Positions 27,451 through 37,774 of a stretch of DNA of 64,000 nt are shown here, piece after piece. The stretch lies in assembly GCF_009208775.1 (NCBI RefSeq), contig NZ_WFLM01000003.1, positions 349,374 through 413,373 on the forward strand, written 5' to 3'. The number at the start of each line of letters is the position of its first letter. Position 1 is the stretch's first letter. Under the pieces are notes generated by a model. The model saw nothing but the letters and a program-made list of their open reading frames with translations. It searched no databases and was not told where the DNA came from. The position numbers and the translations under genes were made by a program. The stretch comes from Silvanigrella paludirubra. Its GTDB lineage: Bacteria; Bdellovibrionota_B; Oligoflexia; Silvanigrellales; Silvanigrellaceae.

Positions 27451-28945
27451 TTCCTAAGATTAAAACTTCTATTTCATTTGTGTTTTGAATTAATTTTTCA
27501 CCTTGTTCAACTAATTCGTTTGAAGATTGGGCTGTTTCGTTCACGGAAGTTTGGTTTCTTTGTGTTGCTCTGTCTATTTCAGACATTGCTGTAGTAATTT
27601 GTCTTACCCCAATGTCTTGTTCTTTTGTTGCAGCAGATATTTGTTCAATGACAGACACCATACTAATAATGTCTTCAGAAATATGTACGAAAGACTCTTG
27701 TGCTTCTGTTGTAACTACTTTTCCTTCTGCAACACGATCTTTCGTTATATTTAATATTTTATTCACTTCTTCTTGGCTTTTAACAATTAGTTCTTGAATT
27801 TCATGTGCCGATTTTCCACTAATTTTAGCAAGGTTCCCTACTTCTTCAGCAACCACGGCAAATCCTTTTCCATATTCCCCGGCACGAGCGGACTCAATCG
27901 AAGCATTTAAGGAAAGTAATTCCGTTTTAGAAACAATGTCATTAATGACCGAAGTTTTTGCGTGAATTTGGTTTATGATTTCAGCAATATTTTGCAATTG
28001 GCTATTGGATTCTTGAATGGTCTCCATGCTGTTCACCAATTTTTTCATGGTGTCTTGGCTGCTTTCTGCTTTTTGTGACGCGCTTTTTGCTACGTTAGTT
28101 GACTCTTGTGCGTTTTCAGAAGTTTTATTTACCATACTTGTTATTTCATTAATTGCTGCTGTTGTTTCATGAACAGAAGCAGCTTGTTCTGTTACAGATT
28201 CCGATAAAGACTGTGAGCTATGCATTAAAGTTTTAGAAATTTTCATGGTGCTGTCACCTTGTTTCTTTAAACTTTCTATGGAATATTTTATTGTATTTGT
28301 TAGTTTAAAAATAGTAAAAATAATAATAAAGCTTATAATAAAGGAACATAATAAAACCGCTATCATGGTCCAGTTTGTAATTGAAGTTAAATTAGAGCCT
28401 TGTTTTGTAGAATTTAAAGCCCCATCCGAATTAAATTGTGTTTCTTTACTAACAGCATCCATAAATTTAAACAAAGCAGGAAGCCCTTTATTTGCATATA
28501 CTTGGTAGGATTCAATCATTTTATTTTCTTTTAATAAACCAATTTGTTCGTCTAATGTTTTCATATATTCATTATAAGAAGCTAAAGTGGCATCATAAAA
28601 AGGTTGTTCACCTGGGCCAATTAGGCCATTTGTAATATATCCTTTTATTTCTTTATCTAGTTTTTCTCTAAAATCAGTTAAACCTGCAAATTTTTTGTCC
28701 ATTCCCTCTAAATCATTTGCAAATTTTGAGGCCATAATACTTAAACTTCTTCTTGAAATATTTCCTATTTCTTTATTAATTCTCGCAAATGCTTCAATGC
28801 TTGGAAGCCAATTTGTAGCGGTGTCTTGTGCATAAACTTGAGTTTTATTGATCATATAAATGCAGTAAATACAGGAAAATAAAATAAGTGAAACCAATAT
28901 AGAGACTGAAGTTATAATTTTATAAGATAAACTTTTGTTGTTCAT
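27431..28945 (-). CDS. Methyl-accepting chemotaxis protein (MCP-3, subtype B sensor)
   Basis: A 504-residue receptor of the array. The start is the ATG giving MNNKSLSYK, preceded by GGGG; a TTG four codons earlier is rejected. The periplasmic sensor carries [16 protein letters not shown] and the insertion [16 protein letters not shown]2 (about 195-215) is followed within ten residues by the signalling coil. The cytoplasmic half matches MCP-2 almost residue for residue. The last codons and stop form the 5' arm and loop of hairpin A. Confidence 0.94.
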   Translation of the reverse strand: MNNKSLSYKIITSVSILVSLILFSCIYCIYMINKTQVYAQDTATNWLPSIEAFARINKEIGNISRRSLSIMASKFANDLEGMDKKFAGLTDFREKLDKEIKGYITNGLIGPGEQPFYDATLASYNEYMKTLDEQIGLLKENKMIESYQVYANKGLPALFKFMDAVSKETQFNSDGALNSTKQGSNLTSITNWTMIAVLLCSFIISFIIIFTIFKLTNTIKYSIESLKKQGDSTMKISKTLMHSSQSLSESVTEQAASVHETTAAINEITSMVNKTSENAQESTNVAKSASQKAESSQDTMKKLVNSMETIQESNSQLQNIAEIINQIHAKTSVINDIVSKTELLSLNASIESARAGEYGKGFAVVAEEVGNLAKISGKSAHEIQELIVKSQEEVNKILNITKDRVAEGKVVTTEAQESFVHISEDIISMVSVIEQISAATKEQDIGVRQITTAMSEIDRATQRNQTSVNETAQSSNELVEQGEKLIQNTNEIEVLILGRKNKAA

Positions 28946-28959
28946 AAATAACCCCAAGT

Positions 28960-28986
28960 GAAATAAAGCTTAAGAAGCCTTATTTC
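28960..28986 (-). promoter_or_regulatory. Intercistronic hairpin B (MCP-4/MCP-3)
   Basis: On the minus strand GAAATAAGGCTT pairs with AAGCTTTATTTC (12 bp, one G-U pair) with a three-base loop. The 5' arm is the coding end of MCP-4 and the stop codon lies at the top of the stem. The GGGG ribosome site of MCP-3 follows. Confidence 0.6.
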
Positions 28987-30481
28987 CTCCTAAAATTAAA
29001 ACTTCTATTTCTTTTGTTGTTTGAATTAATTTTTCACCCTGCTCTACCAATTCATTAGAAGACTGTGCTGTTTCGTTAACCGATTGTTGATTTTTTTGTG
29101 TTGCTCTGTCTATTTCCGACATTGCTGTAGTAATTTGTCTTACCCCAATGTCTTGCTCTTTTGTGGCAGCAGAAATTTGTTCAATGACAGAGACCATACT
29201 AATAATGTCTTCAGAAATATGAACGAAAGACTCTTGTGCTTCCGTTGTCACTACTTTTCCTTCTGCAACTCGATCTTTTGTTATATTTAATATTTTATTG
29301 ACTTCTTCTTGGCTTTTTATAATAAGATCTTGAATTTCTTGAGCCGATTTTCCACTAATTTTAGCAAGGTTTCCTACTTCTTCGGCAACCACGGCAAACC
29401 CTTTTCCGTATTCACCTGCACGCGCAGACTCAATCGAAGCATTTAAGGATAAAAGTTCTGTTTTAGAAACAATGTCATTAATGACTGAAGTTTTTGCATG
29501 AATTTGATTTATAATTTCGGCAATATTTTGCAATTGGCTGTTGGATTCTTGAATGGTCTCCATACTATTCGCCAATTTTTTCATGGTCTCTTGGCTGCTT
29601 TCCGCTTTTTGTGACGCGCTTTTTGCTACATTTGTTGACTCTTGCGCATTTTCTGAAGTTTTATTTACCATACTTGTAATTTCGTTTATAGCAGCCGTTG
29701 TTTCGTGGACAGAAGCAGCTTGTTCCGTTACGGATTCTGATAAAGATTGTGAACTTTGCATTAAAGTTTTAGAAATTTTCATGGTGTTGTCACCTTGTTT
29801 CTTTAAACTTTCAATGGAATTTTTAATTGCATTTGTAATTTTTAAAATAATAAGAACAATAATTGCGCTTATTATTATAGAGCTAATTAATACAAGAGTC
29901 ATAGTCCAATTTGTAATAGATGTTAAATTAGATCCTTGTTTCGTAGAATTAATAGCGCCTTCTGAATTAAATTGACTTTCTTTGTTAACAGCATCTAATA
30001 ATTTTTGTAAAGCAGGGTTCGCTTTTTTAATATATGTTTCATAGGATTCTTGAGTTTTGTTTTCTTTTGCAAAACTTATTTGTTCGTCTAATGCTTTTAT
30101 ATAATCATTATAAGCTGCTAAAGTAATATCGTAAAAGGGCTGTTCACCTGGTCCTATTAAACCATTTGTGATATAGCCTTTTATTTCTTTATCTAGTTTT
30201 GCTTTGAAATCATTTAATCCCTCAAGTTTTTTATCCATTTCTTTGGGATCATTTGCAAATTTTGAATTTAAAATATATAAACTTCGTCTTGAAATATTTC
30301 CTATTTCTCTATTCATAATTGCAAATGATTCAATACTTGGAAGCCAGCTTGTTGCTGTGTCTTGAGCATAAACTTGGGTTTTATTGATCATTGTAATGCA
30401 GTAAATACAAGAAAAAAGAATAAGAGACACCAGTATAGAAATTGAGGTTATAATTTTAAATGATAAACTTTTGTTGTTCAT
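28970..30481 (-). CDS. Methyl-accepting chemotaxis protein (MCP-4, subtype B sensor)
   Basis: A 503-residue receptor. Its sensor is subtype B but diverged ([16 protein letters not shown], then [21 protein letters not shown]). The C-terminus ([17 protein letters not shown], ending [10 protein letters not shown]) matches MCP-5 more closely than MCP-2 or MCP-3, so neighbouring copies resemble each other most at their ends. The CheA/CheW-binding tip is unchanged. AAGG lies eight bases before the ATG. Confidence 0.94.
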   Translation of the reverse strand: MNNKSLSFKIITSISILVSLILFSCIYCITMINKTQVYAQDTATSWLPSIESFAIMNREIGNISRRSLYILNSKFANDPKEMDKKLEGLNDFKAKLDKEIKGYITNGLIGPGEQPFYDITLAAYNDYIKALDEQISFAKENKTQESYETYIKKANPALQKLLDAVNKESQFNSEGAINSTKQGSNLTSITNWTMTLVLISSIIISAIIVLIILKITNAIKNSIESLKKQGDNTMKISKTLMQSSQSLSESVTEQAASVHETTAAINEITSMVNKTSENAQESTNVAKSASQKAESSQETMKKLANSMETIQESNSQLQNIAEIINQIHAKTSVINDIVSKTELLSLNASIESARAGEYGKGFAVVAEEVGNLAKISGKSAQEIQDLIIKSQEEVNKILNITKDRVAEGKVVTTEAQESFVHISEDIISMVSVIEQISAATKEQDIGVRQITTAMSEIDRATQKNQQSVNETAQSSNELVEQGEKLIQTTKEIEVLILGGNKAS

Positions 30482-30502
30482 AAATAACCTTCCATGAAAA
30501 TA

Positions 30503-30527
30503 AAATAAGGCTTACGCAGCCTTATTT
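30503..30527 (-). terminator. Intercistronic hairpin C (MCP-5/MCP-4), terminator-like
   Basis: On the minus strand AAATAAGGCT pairs perfectly with AGCCTTATTT (10 bp, loop GCGTA), followed by TATTTTC. The 5' arm is made of the last codons of MCP-5. It is the most terminator-like of the three junction hairpins and could lower expression of the downstream receptors. Confidence 0.6.
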
Positions 30528-32023
30528 CCTCCTAATATTAAAACTTCTATTTCACTTGTGGTTTGAATTAATTTTTCACCCTGTTCGACCAATTCATTTG
30601 AAGACTGCGCTGTTTCGTTAACCGATTGCTGATTTTTTTGTGTTGCTCTGTCAATTTCAGACATGGCTGTGGTAATTTGTCTTACCCCAATGTCTTGCTC
30701 TTTTGTGGCTGCAGATATTTGTTCAATAACTGACACCATACTAATAATGTCTTCAGAAATATGTACGAAAGACTCTTGTGCTTCCGTTGTTACCGTTTTA
30801 CCTTCGGCAACGCGCTCTTTGGTTATGTTTAATATTTTATTGACTTCTTCTTGGCTTTTAACAATTAGTTCTTGAATTTCATGCGCCGATTTTCCACTAA
30901 TTTTAGCAAGGTTCCCCACTTCTTCAGCAACCACAGCAAATCCTTTTCCGTATTCACCTGCTCGGGCTGACTCAATGGAAGCATTTAATGATAAAAGTTC
31001 TGTTTTAGAAACAATGTCATTTATTACCGAAGTTTTTGCGTGAATTTGATTAATAATTTCAGCAATATTTTGCAATTGGCTGTTGGATTCTTGAATGGTC
31101 TCCATGCTATTGACCAATTTTTTCATAGTTTCTTGGCTGCTTTCTGCCTTTTGTGACGCACTTTTTGCTACATTCGTAGACTCTTGTGCATTTTCTGAAG
31201 TTTTATTTACCATACTTGTAATTTCGTTAATGGCAGCCGTAGTTTCATGGACGGAAGCCGCTTGTTCCGTTACGGACTCCGATAAAGACTGTGAGCTATG
31301 CATTAAAGTTTTAGAAATTTTCATGGTGTTGTCACCTTGTTTCTTTAAACTTTCAATGGAATTTTTAATGGTATTTGTCAGTTTTAAAATAATAACAACA
31401 ATAATTGAGCTAATAATTGCAGAAAGTATTAAAACTGTAGCCATTGTCCAATTTGTAATTGTTGTTAAATTTGCACCTTGTTTTGTAGAGTTTGTTGCTC
31501 CCTCCGAATTAAACTGAGTTTCTTTTTCAATATTTGCTTGAAATTCTAAGGCAAATTTTCTACCAATATTTTTGTAATGAGTTAAGGCTTCTGCTGCTTT
31601 GCCATTTTTTGCTAATTCTGACTCTTCTTCAGCTGCTTTTATATACTCGTTATAGCTTTTTAAAGAGGCATCATAATATGGTTGTTCGCCAGGAGCAAGT
31701 AATCCATTTGTTATGTAATCTTTTAATAATTTATCTAAATCAGCTTTAAACTTTGCAATATCGTTTTTGTTTTTTTCCTCTTCTTCTGTTTGATTTGCAA
31801 GGTTGTTTGCAATCACAAGAACTTCACGACGTGATAAGCTGCCAAAAATATTATTCATTTTTCCCATAGCTTCAATGCTTGGAAGCCAACTTGTAGCGGT
31901 ATCTTGCGCATAAACTTGAGTTTTATTGATCATGGTTATGCAGTAAACGCATGAAAATAGAATAAGAGCTACCAAGATGGAGATAGAGGTTATAATTTTA
32001 AAGGATAGGCTTTTATTTCCCAT
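30512..32023 (-). CDS. Methyl-accepting chemotaxis protein (MCP-5, chimeric)
   Basis: A 503-residue receptor and first of the array. The periplasmic sensor is subtype A ([21 protein letters not shown]), like the distant MCP-1, while the cytoplasmic half is nearly identical to MCP-4. This is what recombination between a subtype A sensor and an array-type signalling module would give. The ATG (MGNKSLSFK) has GGGAG upstream. TM1 about 9-29, TM2 about 192-214, no HAMP seen. About 170 bases separate it from the RND operon upstream, with a terminator between. Confidence 0.94.
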   Translation of the reverse strand: MGNKSLSFKIITSISILVALILFSCVYCITMINKTQVYAQDTATSWLPSIEAMGKMNNIFGSLSRREVLVIANNLANQTEEEEKNKNDIAKFKADLDKLLKDYITNGLLAPGEQPYYDASLKSYNEYIKAAEEESELAKNGKAAEALTHYKNIGRKFALEFQANIEKETQFNSEGATNSTKQGANLTTITNWTMATVLILSAIISSIIVVIILKLTNTIKNSIESLKKQGDNTMKISKTLMHSSQSLSESVTEQAASVHETTAAINEITSMVNKTSENAQESTNVAKSASQKAESSQETMKKLVNSMETIQESNSQLQNIAEIINQIHAKTSVINDIVSKTELLSLNASIESARAGEYGKGFAVVAEEVGNLAKISGKSAHEIQELIVKSQEEVNKILNITKERVAEGKTVTTEAQESFVHISEDIISMVSVIEQISAATKEQDIGVRQITTAMSEIDRATQKNQQSVNETAQSSNELVEQGEKLIQTTSEIEVLILGGNKAA

Positions 32024-32112
32024 TGATCATACTCCCGTAAATTTAAAATCAATCTTTTTTTTTTCGGAATATTTTTTTTTATCTTAAAATATATTTATAA
32101 TTATTTATAAAA

Positions 32113-32150
32113 AAGAATACTCTTTAAGTTATGTTAATAATATAAAGAGT
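32113..32150 (-). terminator. Probable terminator of the RND efflux operon
   Basis: On the minus strand ACTCTTTA and TAAAGAGT pair (8 bp) around a 16-base loop, followed by ATTCTTTTTT. It lies 44 bases after the RND permease stop and before the receptor array. The loop is large, so strength is uncertain. Confidence 0.5.
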
Positions 32151-32193
32151 TTATGAGTTGTTTTAAAAAAATTGAGCCCAAATTTTCTACTTA

Positions 32194-35100
32194 TTAGGAA
32201 TTTTTTAGCTTATGTTTTTTACGGAAGTGGAGTTTTGCTTTAATAGTTTGTGGTTTAAAACCTACTAAGAGGCTGTAAGCACACGGAACAATAATTAAAG
32301 TTAATATAGTAGAAGAAATAAGGCCTCCCATAACCGCAATACCCATATTTGCTCTTGCTTCGCTTCCTGCTCCAGAGCTTAAAATTAAAGGTAACATACC
32401 GGCAATCATAGTAAGGGTTGTCATCATAATGGGTCTAAATCGAACGACCGCACTTTCTAAAAGGGCTTCTTCTACATTCATACCTTCTGCCATTTTTTGT
32501 TGAGCAAATTCAACTAACAAAATAGCATTTTTGGTAACAAGACCCATCAATAATATAATTCCTATCATGGAATCTATGGATAAAGCTTCATTGGTAATAA
32601 GAAGTGCCAAAAACGTACCAGAAAAAGCTAAGGGAACACTAAGCATAATGGAAAGTGGTGCTTTTATATTTTCAAACTGAGCGCATAAAACCATAAAAAT
32701 AAATAAAATAGCTAACAATAAGGCGCTTGAAATATTTTTAATTGTTTCTTTAAAAAACTCAGAATTTCCGTCCAGTCCGTGCGTAACACCAAAAGGAATT
32801 GTTTTATTTATAAAAGATTCTATTTTATGAACTGCTGACTCTAAATCTTTTCCATAATAATCAGCGCTAACATTTAAATTATTATTTCCATTTATATGTT
32901 CAATGACAGGATCAATGGGTACTTTTTCTATGGTAGCAACACTGGATAATAATACTTGTCCGCCTTTTGAATTTGGGACAAGCACTCCCGTTAAATCATT
33001 CATTGTTTGATTTATTTTTATTGGTAGCATAATTTTAATATCGTAAAATCTTCCATCAGCATAAAAATTGCCAACTTTTACTCCTTTAAATAATAATTCA
33101 ATGGTGTCTGCAATATCATTTAAACTGACATCAAATGAAGCCGCTTTTAATCTATTTGGTAACACTCTTAATTCATATGCAGGATCTTGAAGTGAGCTTG
33201 TTGCTCCCTTTGCTTCAGGAATGGTATTGATAAATTCGATTAATTTTTTTGAATACGAGTTTAGGGCATCTTTGTTGCTTGAAATTAAATTCACTTGGAT
33301 TTGTTTATAACTGTCACCCGATCCAATTTTTTCTTTATCGCTACGAATAAACTTTTTAGCATCATTTGTAATATGATCCGTAAATTCATTTTTAGTAAAA
33401 TTTCTTTTATTTGGTTTTACAAGCATAATTGTGAAATTTATGGTGCTTACTGAATTTGTTTCACCTGCTCCTACGTTCATAGAAACGTTTTCAACACCGG
33501 GGTATTTTCGAATAAATTCTTGAATTTCTTTTGCTCTATGAATTGATGTGCTTAGTGGTGTTCCTTGGGATAAAGAAAAATTAAAATAAACTTTACTGTC
33601 ATCGATATCAGGCTGGAATGTTTTTGGGACAAAATTTAATAATAAAACACTCAATATAAAAATAATAAATCCAATTAAAATAGTTGTTTTTTTTCTATTT
33701 AAAATTCTTTTTAAAATATTTTGATAGTTATTTTGTATTTTATTAAAAAATTGATTAAATAATATTATAAATTTATTTTCTTTTTTAATATTATTTTCAT
33801 TTAATAATTTACTACTCATCATAGGTACAATTGTAAATGCAACAAATAATGAAATTAAAACAGCAGTAGCGACTGTTATTCCAAATTCATAAAAATAGCG
33901 TCCTACAATACCTTCCATAAAAGCAATTGGTACAAACACAGCAACAATAGCTAAAGTGACGGCAAGTGCGGCAAGCCCAATTTCAGCAGACCCATCCATC
34001 GCTGCTTTAATAGCACTTTTACCCATTAACTTATGTCTATGAATGTTTTCAATAACAACAATAGCATCATCTACTAATATACCAATTGAAAGTGTTAAGC
34101 CTAACAAAGTAAGATCATTTAAGGTAAATTTTAAATAATGAATAACAGCAAACGTACCTATTAAAGAAGCAGGTATTGCCACAGAACAAATGAACGTATT
34201 TTTCCAATCATGAAGAAAAATAAAAACAACAACTACGGCTAAAAAAGCTCCTAAAATAATATCAAATAAAACTGCATTAAAAGAGTCTTTAATATATAAA
34301 GAGTCATCACTAAGTGTAATAATTTCTATTTTATTTGTATTCTCTTTATTTAATTTTTCAATTTCTTTTTTTATATTAGTTGCAATTTGAAGAATGTTTC
34401 CTTTTGATTCTTTTTTAATTGCAATCGAAATTGTTTTAACGCCATTGTATTCCGAATAAGAAGTTTCTTCCGCTAAAGAATTTGTTACAGTAGAAAAGTC
34501 CTCGATACGAATTAGGGGTTTATCTTTTATATTGATAGGTATTTTAGCGATGGAGTCAATTGTATATGGAATACTATAAGTGGAAATGCCCATGTTTATG
34601 AATGTACTTCGTAATGTTCCAGAAGGTTTATTTAAAATTTGATTTTCAATATTCCCTTTTAAACTACTTGGGCTAATTTGCATTGCATTTAATAAAGATG
34701 AATTTAAATTAATATGTATTTCACGATCTTGATAACCATAAACAAGAACATCACCTACACCTTCTATTCGCTGTAGTCTTGGCTTTATTTCATCTAAAGT
34801 AAAACGAGATATTTCTTGAGTAGATAACGATTTAGATGTGATACCTAATTCCATGATTGGCTTTTTATTTGATTCTATTTTTTTAACAATAGGTTTTTCA
34901 GCATCTTTAGGTAAATTAACAGCACTAATAATATTTCTAACATTATTTACTGCTTTATCGCCATCGGTATCAAGATTAAATTCTAAAAAAATACTAGCGC
35001 CACCTTGAAAAGCAGAGCCATACATTGTTTTTAACCCTTGTAGACCTTTTAAAGCATCTTCTAAAGGTTTTAAAAGGATTTCTTCAGACGTTTTAGGATT

Positions 35101-35262
35101 GACTCCATTATAAGTAACAGAAACGGATGCATAGGGAAATTCAACATTAGGTTCACGGTCTATGCCCATTCTTGAAAAAGAAATAAGGCCAAATATAATA
35201 ATCACTAAATTTATCATTGAAGCAAAATAAGGTCTTTTTATCGAAACATTTGATAAAAACAT
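32194..35262 (-). CDS. RND efflux permease, HAE1/AcrB family
   Basis: A 1022-residue proton-driven inner-membrane pump subunit. It has the twofold RND layout: TM1 (FASMINLVIIIFGLISF), a large periplasmic porter domain (DREPNVEFPYASVSVTYNG), TM2-6, a second porter domain, and TM8-12. The proton-relay Asp pair in TM4 is present (LSIGILVDDAIVV, about residue 397). It probably exports hydrophobic compounds or drugs; the substrate is not predictable. It follows the adaptor by 16 bases and is the last gene of a complete OMF-MFP-RND operon. Confidence 0.95.
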   Translation of the reverse strand: MFLSNVSIKRPYFASMINLVIIIFGLISFSRMGIDREPNVEFPYASVSVTYNGVNPKTSEEILLKPLEDALKGLQGLKTMYGSAFQGGASIFLEFNLDTDGDKAVNNVRNIISAVNLPKDAEKPIVKKIESNKKPIMELGITSKSLSTQEISRFTLDEIKPRLQRIEGVGDVLVYGYQDREIHINLNSSLLNAMQISPSSLKGNIENQILNKPSGTLRSTFINMGISTYSIPYTIDSIAKIPINIKDKPLIRIEDFSTVTNSLAEETSYSEYNGVKTISIAIKKESKGNILQIATNIKKEIEKLNKENTNKIEIITLSDDSLYIKDSFNAVLFDIILGAFLAVVVVFIFLHDWKNTFICSVAIPASLIGTFAVIHYLKFTLNDLTLLGLTLSIGILVDDAIVVIENIHRHKLMGKSAIKAAMDGSAEIGLAALAVTLAIVAVFVPIAFMEGIVGRYFYEFGITVATAVLISLFVAFTIVPMMSSKLLNENNIKKENKFIILFNQFFNKIQNNYQNILKRILNRKKTTILIGFIIFILSVLLLNFVPKTFQPDIDDSKVYFNFSLSQGTPLSTSIHRAKEIQEFIRKYPGVENVSMNVGAGETNSVSTINFTIMLVKPNKRNFTKNEFTDHITNDAKKFIRSDKEKIGSGDSYKQIQVNLISSNKDALNSYSKKLIEFINTIPEAKGATSSLQDPAYELRVLPNRLKAASFDVSLNDIADTIELLFKGVKVGNFYADGRFYDIKIMLPIKINQTMNDLTGVLVPNSKGGQVLLSSVATIEKVPIDPVIEHINGNNNLNVSADYYGKDLESAVHKIESFINKTIPFGVTHGLDGNSEFFKETIKNISSALLLAILFIFMVLCAQFENIKAPLSIMLSVPLAFSGTFLALLITNEALSIDSMIGIILLMGLVTKNAILLVEFAQQKMAEGMNVEEALLESAVVRFRPIMMTTLTMIAGMLPLILSSGAGSEARANMGIAVMGGLISSTILTLIIVPCAYSLLVGFKPQTIKAKLHFRKKHKLKNS

Positions 35263-35278
35263 AGGGGTTCGCTCTTTA

Positions 35279-36214
35279 TTATTTTGTTTTAAGTTTAATT
35301 TCTAAAAAAATACCAGGGGCCAATTTATCATTAAAAGAAGTAACGTCTGCATATATATCAAATGTTTTTGAAACAGAATCGACTACAGGAACAACTCTTT
35401 TAATAATAGCTTCACCTTTATTTCCGGTATTTGGATTGCGGACTTCAAGTTTCATTCCAATTTTTAATTGATTAAAATAAGTAATAGGAATTTGTGCATA
35501 TAATTTAAAATTTTTATTTTGGGTGATTTGAAAAACAGAGGTACCTGTAGCTACATAATCTCCAACAGATTTTTCAACTTTTGTTATGACTCCATTATAG
35601 GGAGCTAATATTTTAGTTGATTTTAAAATAAATTCTTTACCAGCCAAATTAGCTTGTGCAGATTGATATTCCAAATTTTTAGACTCTAATAAATTTTTTT
35701 CTTTTTCATAGGTTGCTAAGTTAACAATGCCGCTTTTAAATTGTTTTTCCATTCTTTGTGTATTTTTTTCTTGCTGATCAAGAGCTAGTTTTTTTAAACT
35801 GACATCAATTTTGGCTGTTTTTACGTCAATTGAAGCTTGGTTATCTTCCATAGAAGCTAAAATTTGTCCTTGTTTTACTTCTTCGCCAGAACGAAAATAA
35901 ATATGAGTTATACTTCCAGAAGTTGAAAAACCAATTGAACTTTGATTTTCGGCTTTAATATAAGCAGGAATACTTGGGACACTTTCGGAATCTAGAGAGG
36001 TATTTATTGTACTTGTTTCTTCTTTTTTAGAAGGAATTGGTTGTAGTTCTTTTTCTTTTATTAAATTTTTTTGATTTTCCTCTTTTTTTTCTTCTTTGTT
36101 TATACTTTGCTCTGGTAAAGATGCTTTGTTTTTATCATTTTTTGTACATGATACAAATGCAATAAAGAATATTAAAAAAATAATTTTATTTTTAAAATGA
36201 CTCGTGAGTTTCAT
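35279..36214 (-). CDS. RND periplasmic adaptor (membrane fusion protein), lipoprotein
   Basis: A 311-residue adaptor joining the RND pump to the outer-membrane channel. Lipoprotein signal with lipobox AFVSC near residue 23. After a Lys/Glu-rich linker comes the split lipoyl/barrel-sandwich half (IYFRSGEEVKQGQILASME), a helical hairpin (about residues 130-190), and the second half (ILAPYNGVITKVEKSVGDYV). The beta-barrel follows (FKLYAQIPITYFNQLKIGM). It is shorter than AcrA (about 397) because the C-terminal membrane-proximal part is reduced. Three bases separate it from the upstream channel gene. Confidence 0.92.
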   Translation of the reverse strand: MKLTSHFKNKIIFLIFFIAFVSCTKNDKNKASLPEQSINKEEKKEENQKNLIKEKELQPIPSKKEETSTINTSLDSESVPSIPAYIKAENQSSIGFSTSGSITHIYFRSGEEVKQGQILASMEDNQASIDVKTAKIDVSLKKLALDQQEKNTQRMEKQFKSGIVNLATYEKEKNLLESKNLEYQSAQANLAGKEFILKSTKILAPYNGVITKVEKSVGDYVATGTSVFQITQNKNFKLYAQIPITYFNQLKIGMKLEVRNPNTGNKGEAIIKRVVPVVDSVSKTFDIYADVTSFNDKLAPGIFLEIKLKTK

Positions 36215-36217
36215 TTT

Positions 36218-37579
36218 TCACCTTTTGTCTGAAGAGATAGGATTTTTTCCTATTGCTGCTTGTAATTTAATCCAATTATTATCAATATCACTTCTTAATT
36301 TAGATAATTCAATTTTAGAGTTAATAAATTCGTTTTGTGTTTTAATGAGCTCAGAGGCAGTTAAATTACCTGTTTTGTATTTTATTTTTGATAATTTATA
36401 GGCTTGTTCTAAAACTTCTGCCGCTAATTTTGATTGAGGTAAAATTAAAATACTCGTTTTTAAATTATTAAATGCATTTATAACCTCGTTAGTTATATCT
36501 ATTAATTTTTTATCTTTATTTATTTTATTTTTTTCTAGTTCATTCAAAGATTCAATACGGTTTGAAAGTGAAATTCCAGAATCCCATATTGTCCATGATA
36601 ATTTTAATCCAAAGCTTAAATCATTGCCAGATGAAAAAGTACCCGTGTTGGGATCGATAGTATTAGAGTTATTTCCAAAAGATTCTGAATTGGAATAGGA
36701 AGATACAATGCTTGCTGTAGGAAGAAAATTAAAATTTTGATAGGCAATATTTGAATTTGTTGCTTTTATTTTAGAGTCGAGACTTTTTATTTCACTTCTG
36801 TTTTTTTGACCTTGATTTAAAAGTGTATTTAATTCTGGAATTTTATTTTCTTGTTTTTCCCAATTGGATTTATCTTCATTTTTTATTTGAATAGAAACAT
36901 ATTCATTTAAATTAAGAGCTTTTTTTAAATCTGCTACTTTATTTTGAAATTCGTTTTTTGCATTTTCGTAGGCAATTTCACTTTTTGCTGCATTTGCTTG
37001 TGAAAGTAATAGGTCAATTTTATCTTTTGTTTCGTCTCCTGTTTCAAATAAAATGCTTGTCTCTTTGTAAAGTAACGTTGAATATTCGAAAGCAGCTTTT
37101 TTTATTTCTAAATCATTATATGCCTGTTGAGTATTGATAAAAGTTTGTGCCCCTTCGGTACGAGCTTTAATTTTAGCGCCCTTTAGATCAAAAGAAGCAC
37201 TATCGGTTTTAGAAGAAAGCTCAGATACTTTATAAGCATTTTGCCAAAGTCCTGTAATGGGTTGTTCTAAACTTATAGATGCATCGGCTTTTCTGTCAGG
37301 AGAGGATGAATTATAATTTGAATTTTGATTTGGATACCAATTCGTAGAAGCTTGGGCGCTTAGTGAAGGGCCTAATTTAAAAAAGGATAAAGTATGTAGA
37401 GAGTTAAAGTTTTGTAACTCTGTATTTGTTAGTTTTACCTCTGAAGAGTTTTTTTCTGCAATATCCATGGCTTTTTCAAGGTCTAGCGATAGTATGATTT
37501 TATTTGAATTTAGTTCTTGAGCATAAGAATTTATGTTAAAAGTCAAAAAAAGATAAGCTAACTTTTTTATGGGACACAT
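36218..37579 (-). CDS. TolC-family outer-membrane efflux channel
   Basis: An outer-membrane factor of about 453 residues, first gene of the efflux operon. A signal peptide ends near NINSYAQ. The mature part has the repeated long helical segments of TolC (IKARTEGAQTFINTQQAYNDLEIKK and the second repeat with YKLSKIKYKTGNLTASELIK), with beta strands between (LSFGLKLSWTIWDSG). Start is ambiguous: a GTG lies four codons upstream of the ATG I use, and neither has a strong ribosome site. It should form the trimeric exit duct for the adaptor and pump. Confidence 0.9.
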   Translation of the reverse strand: MCPIKKLAYLFLTFNINSYAQELNSNKIILSLDLEKAMDIAEKNSSEVKLTNTELQNFNSLHTLSFFKLGPSLSAQASTNWYPNQNSNYNSSSPDRKADASISLEQPITGLWQNAYKVSELSSKTDSASFDLKGAKIKARTEGAQTFINTQQAYNDLEIKKAAFEYSTLLYKETSILFETGDETKDKIDLLLSQANAAKSEIAYENAKNEFQNKVADLKKALNLNEYVSIQIKNEDKSNWEKQENKIPELNTLLNQGQKNRSEIKSLDSKIKATNSNIAYQNFNFLPTASIVSSYSNSESFGNNSNTIDPNTGTFSSGNDLSFGLKLSWTIWDSGISLSNRIESLNELEKNKINKDKKLIDITNEVINAFNNLKTSILILPQSKLAAEVLEQAYKLSKIKYKTGNLTASELIKTQNEFINSKIELSKLRSDIDNNWIKLQAAIGKNPISSDKR

Positions 37580-37774
37580 TTGAATTACCACTTCTAAAAA
37601 ATAGATTTTAAATTTGAAAATTATATAAAAATAGATAATTTATTTATCCATTTAATAGTTAAAGATATTAATGGTTATTTAAAACTATTGCAACTTTTTT
37701 AGTGAATAACGAGGTAAAATTGAAATTTATTTAAAGTTACTCAATTTATAATTTAATTTAAGTCAATAATATTG

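Noticed and set aside
29553-31517. Repeated 140-codon open frames on the plus strand opposite the receptors
   Set aside because: They recur because the receptor signalling halves are duplicated; antisense frames of coiled-coil genes are often open, and no ribosome sites support them.
22646-32023. The near-identical receptor copies as a possible mobile element or CRISPR-like repeat
   Set aside because: The repeats are whole coding genes with diverged sensors and no transposase, terminal repeats or spacer pattern.
32024-32193. A flagellar sigma-28 promoter for the receptor array
   Set aside because: I looked for TAAA with GCCGATAA at the right spacing on the minus strand; only a poor TTCCGAAA remnant is present.
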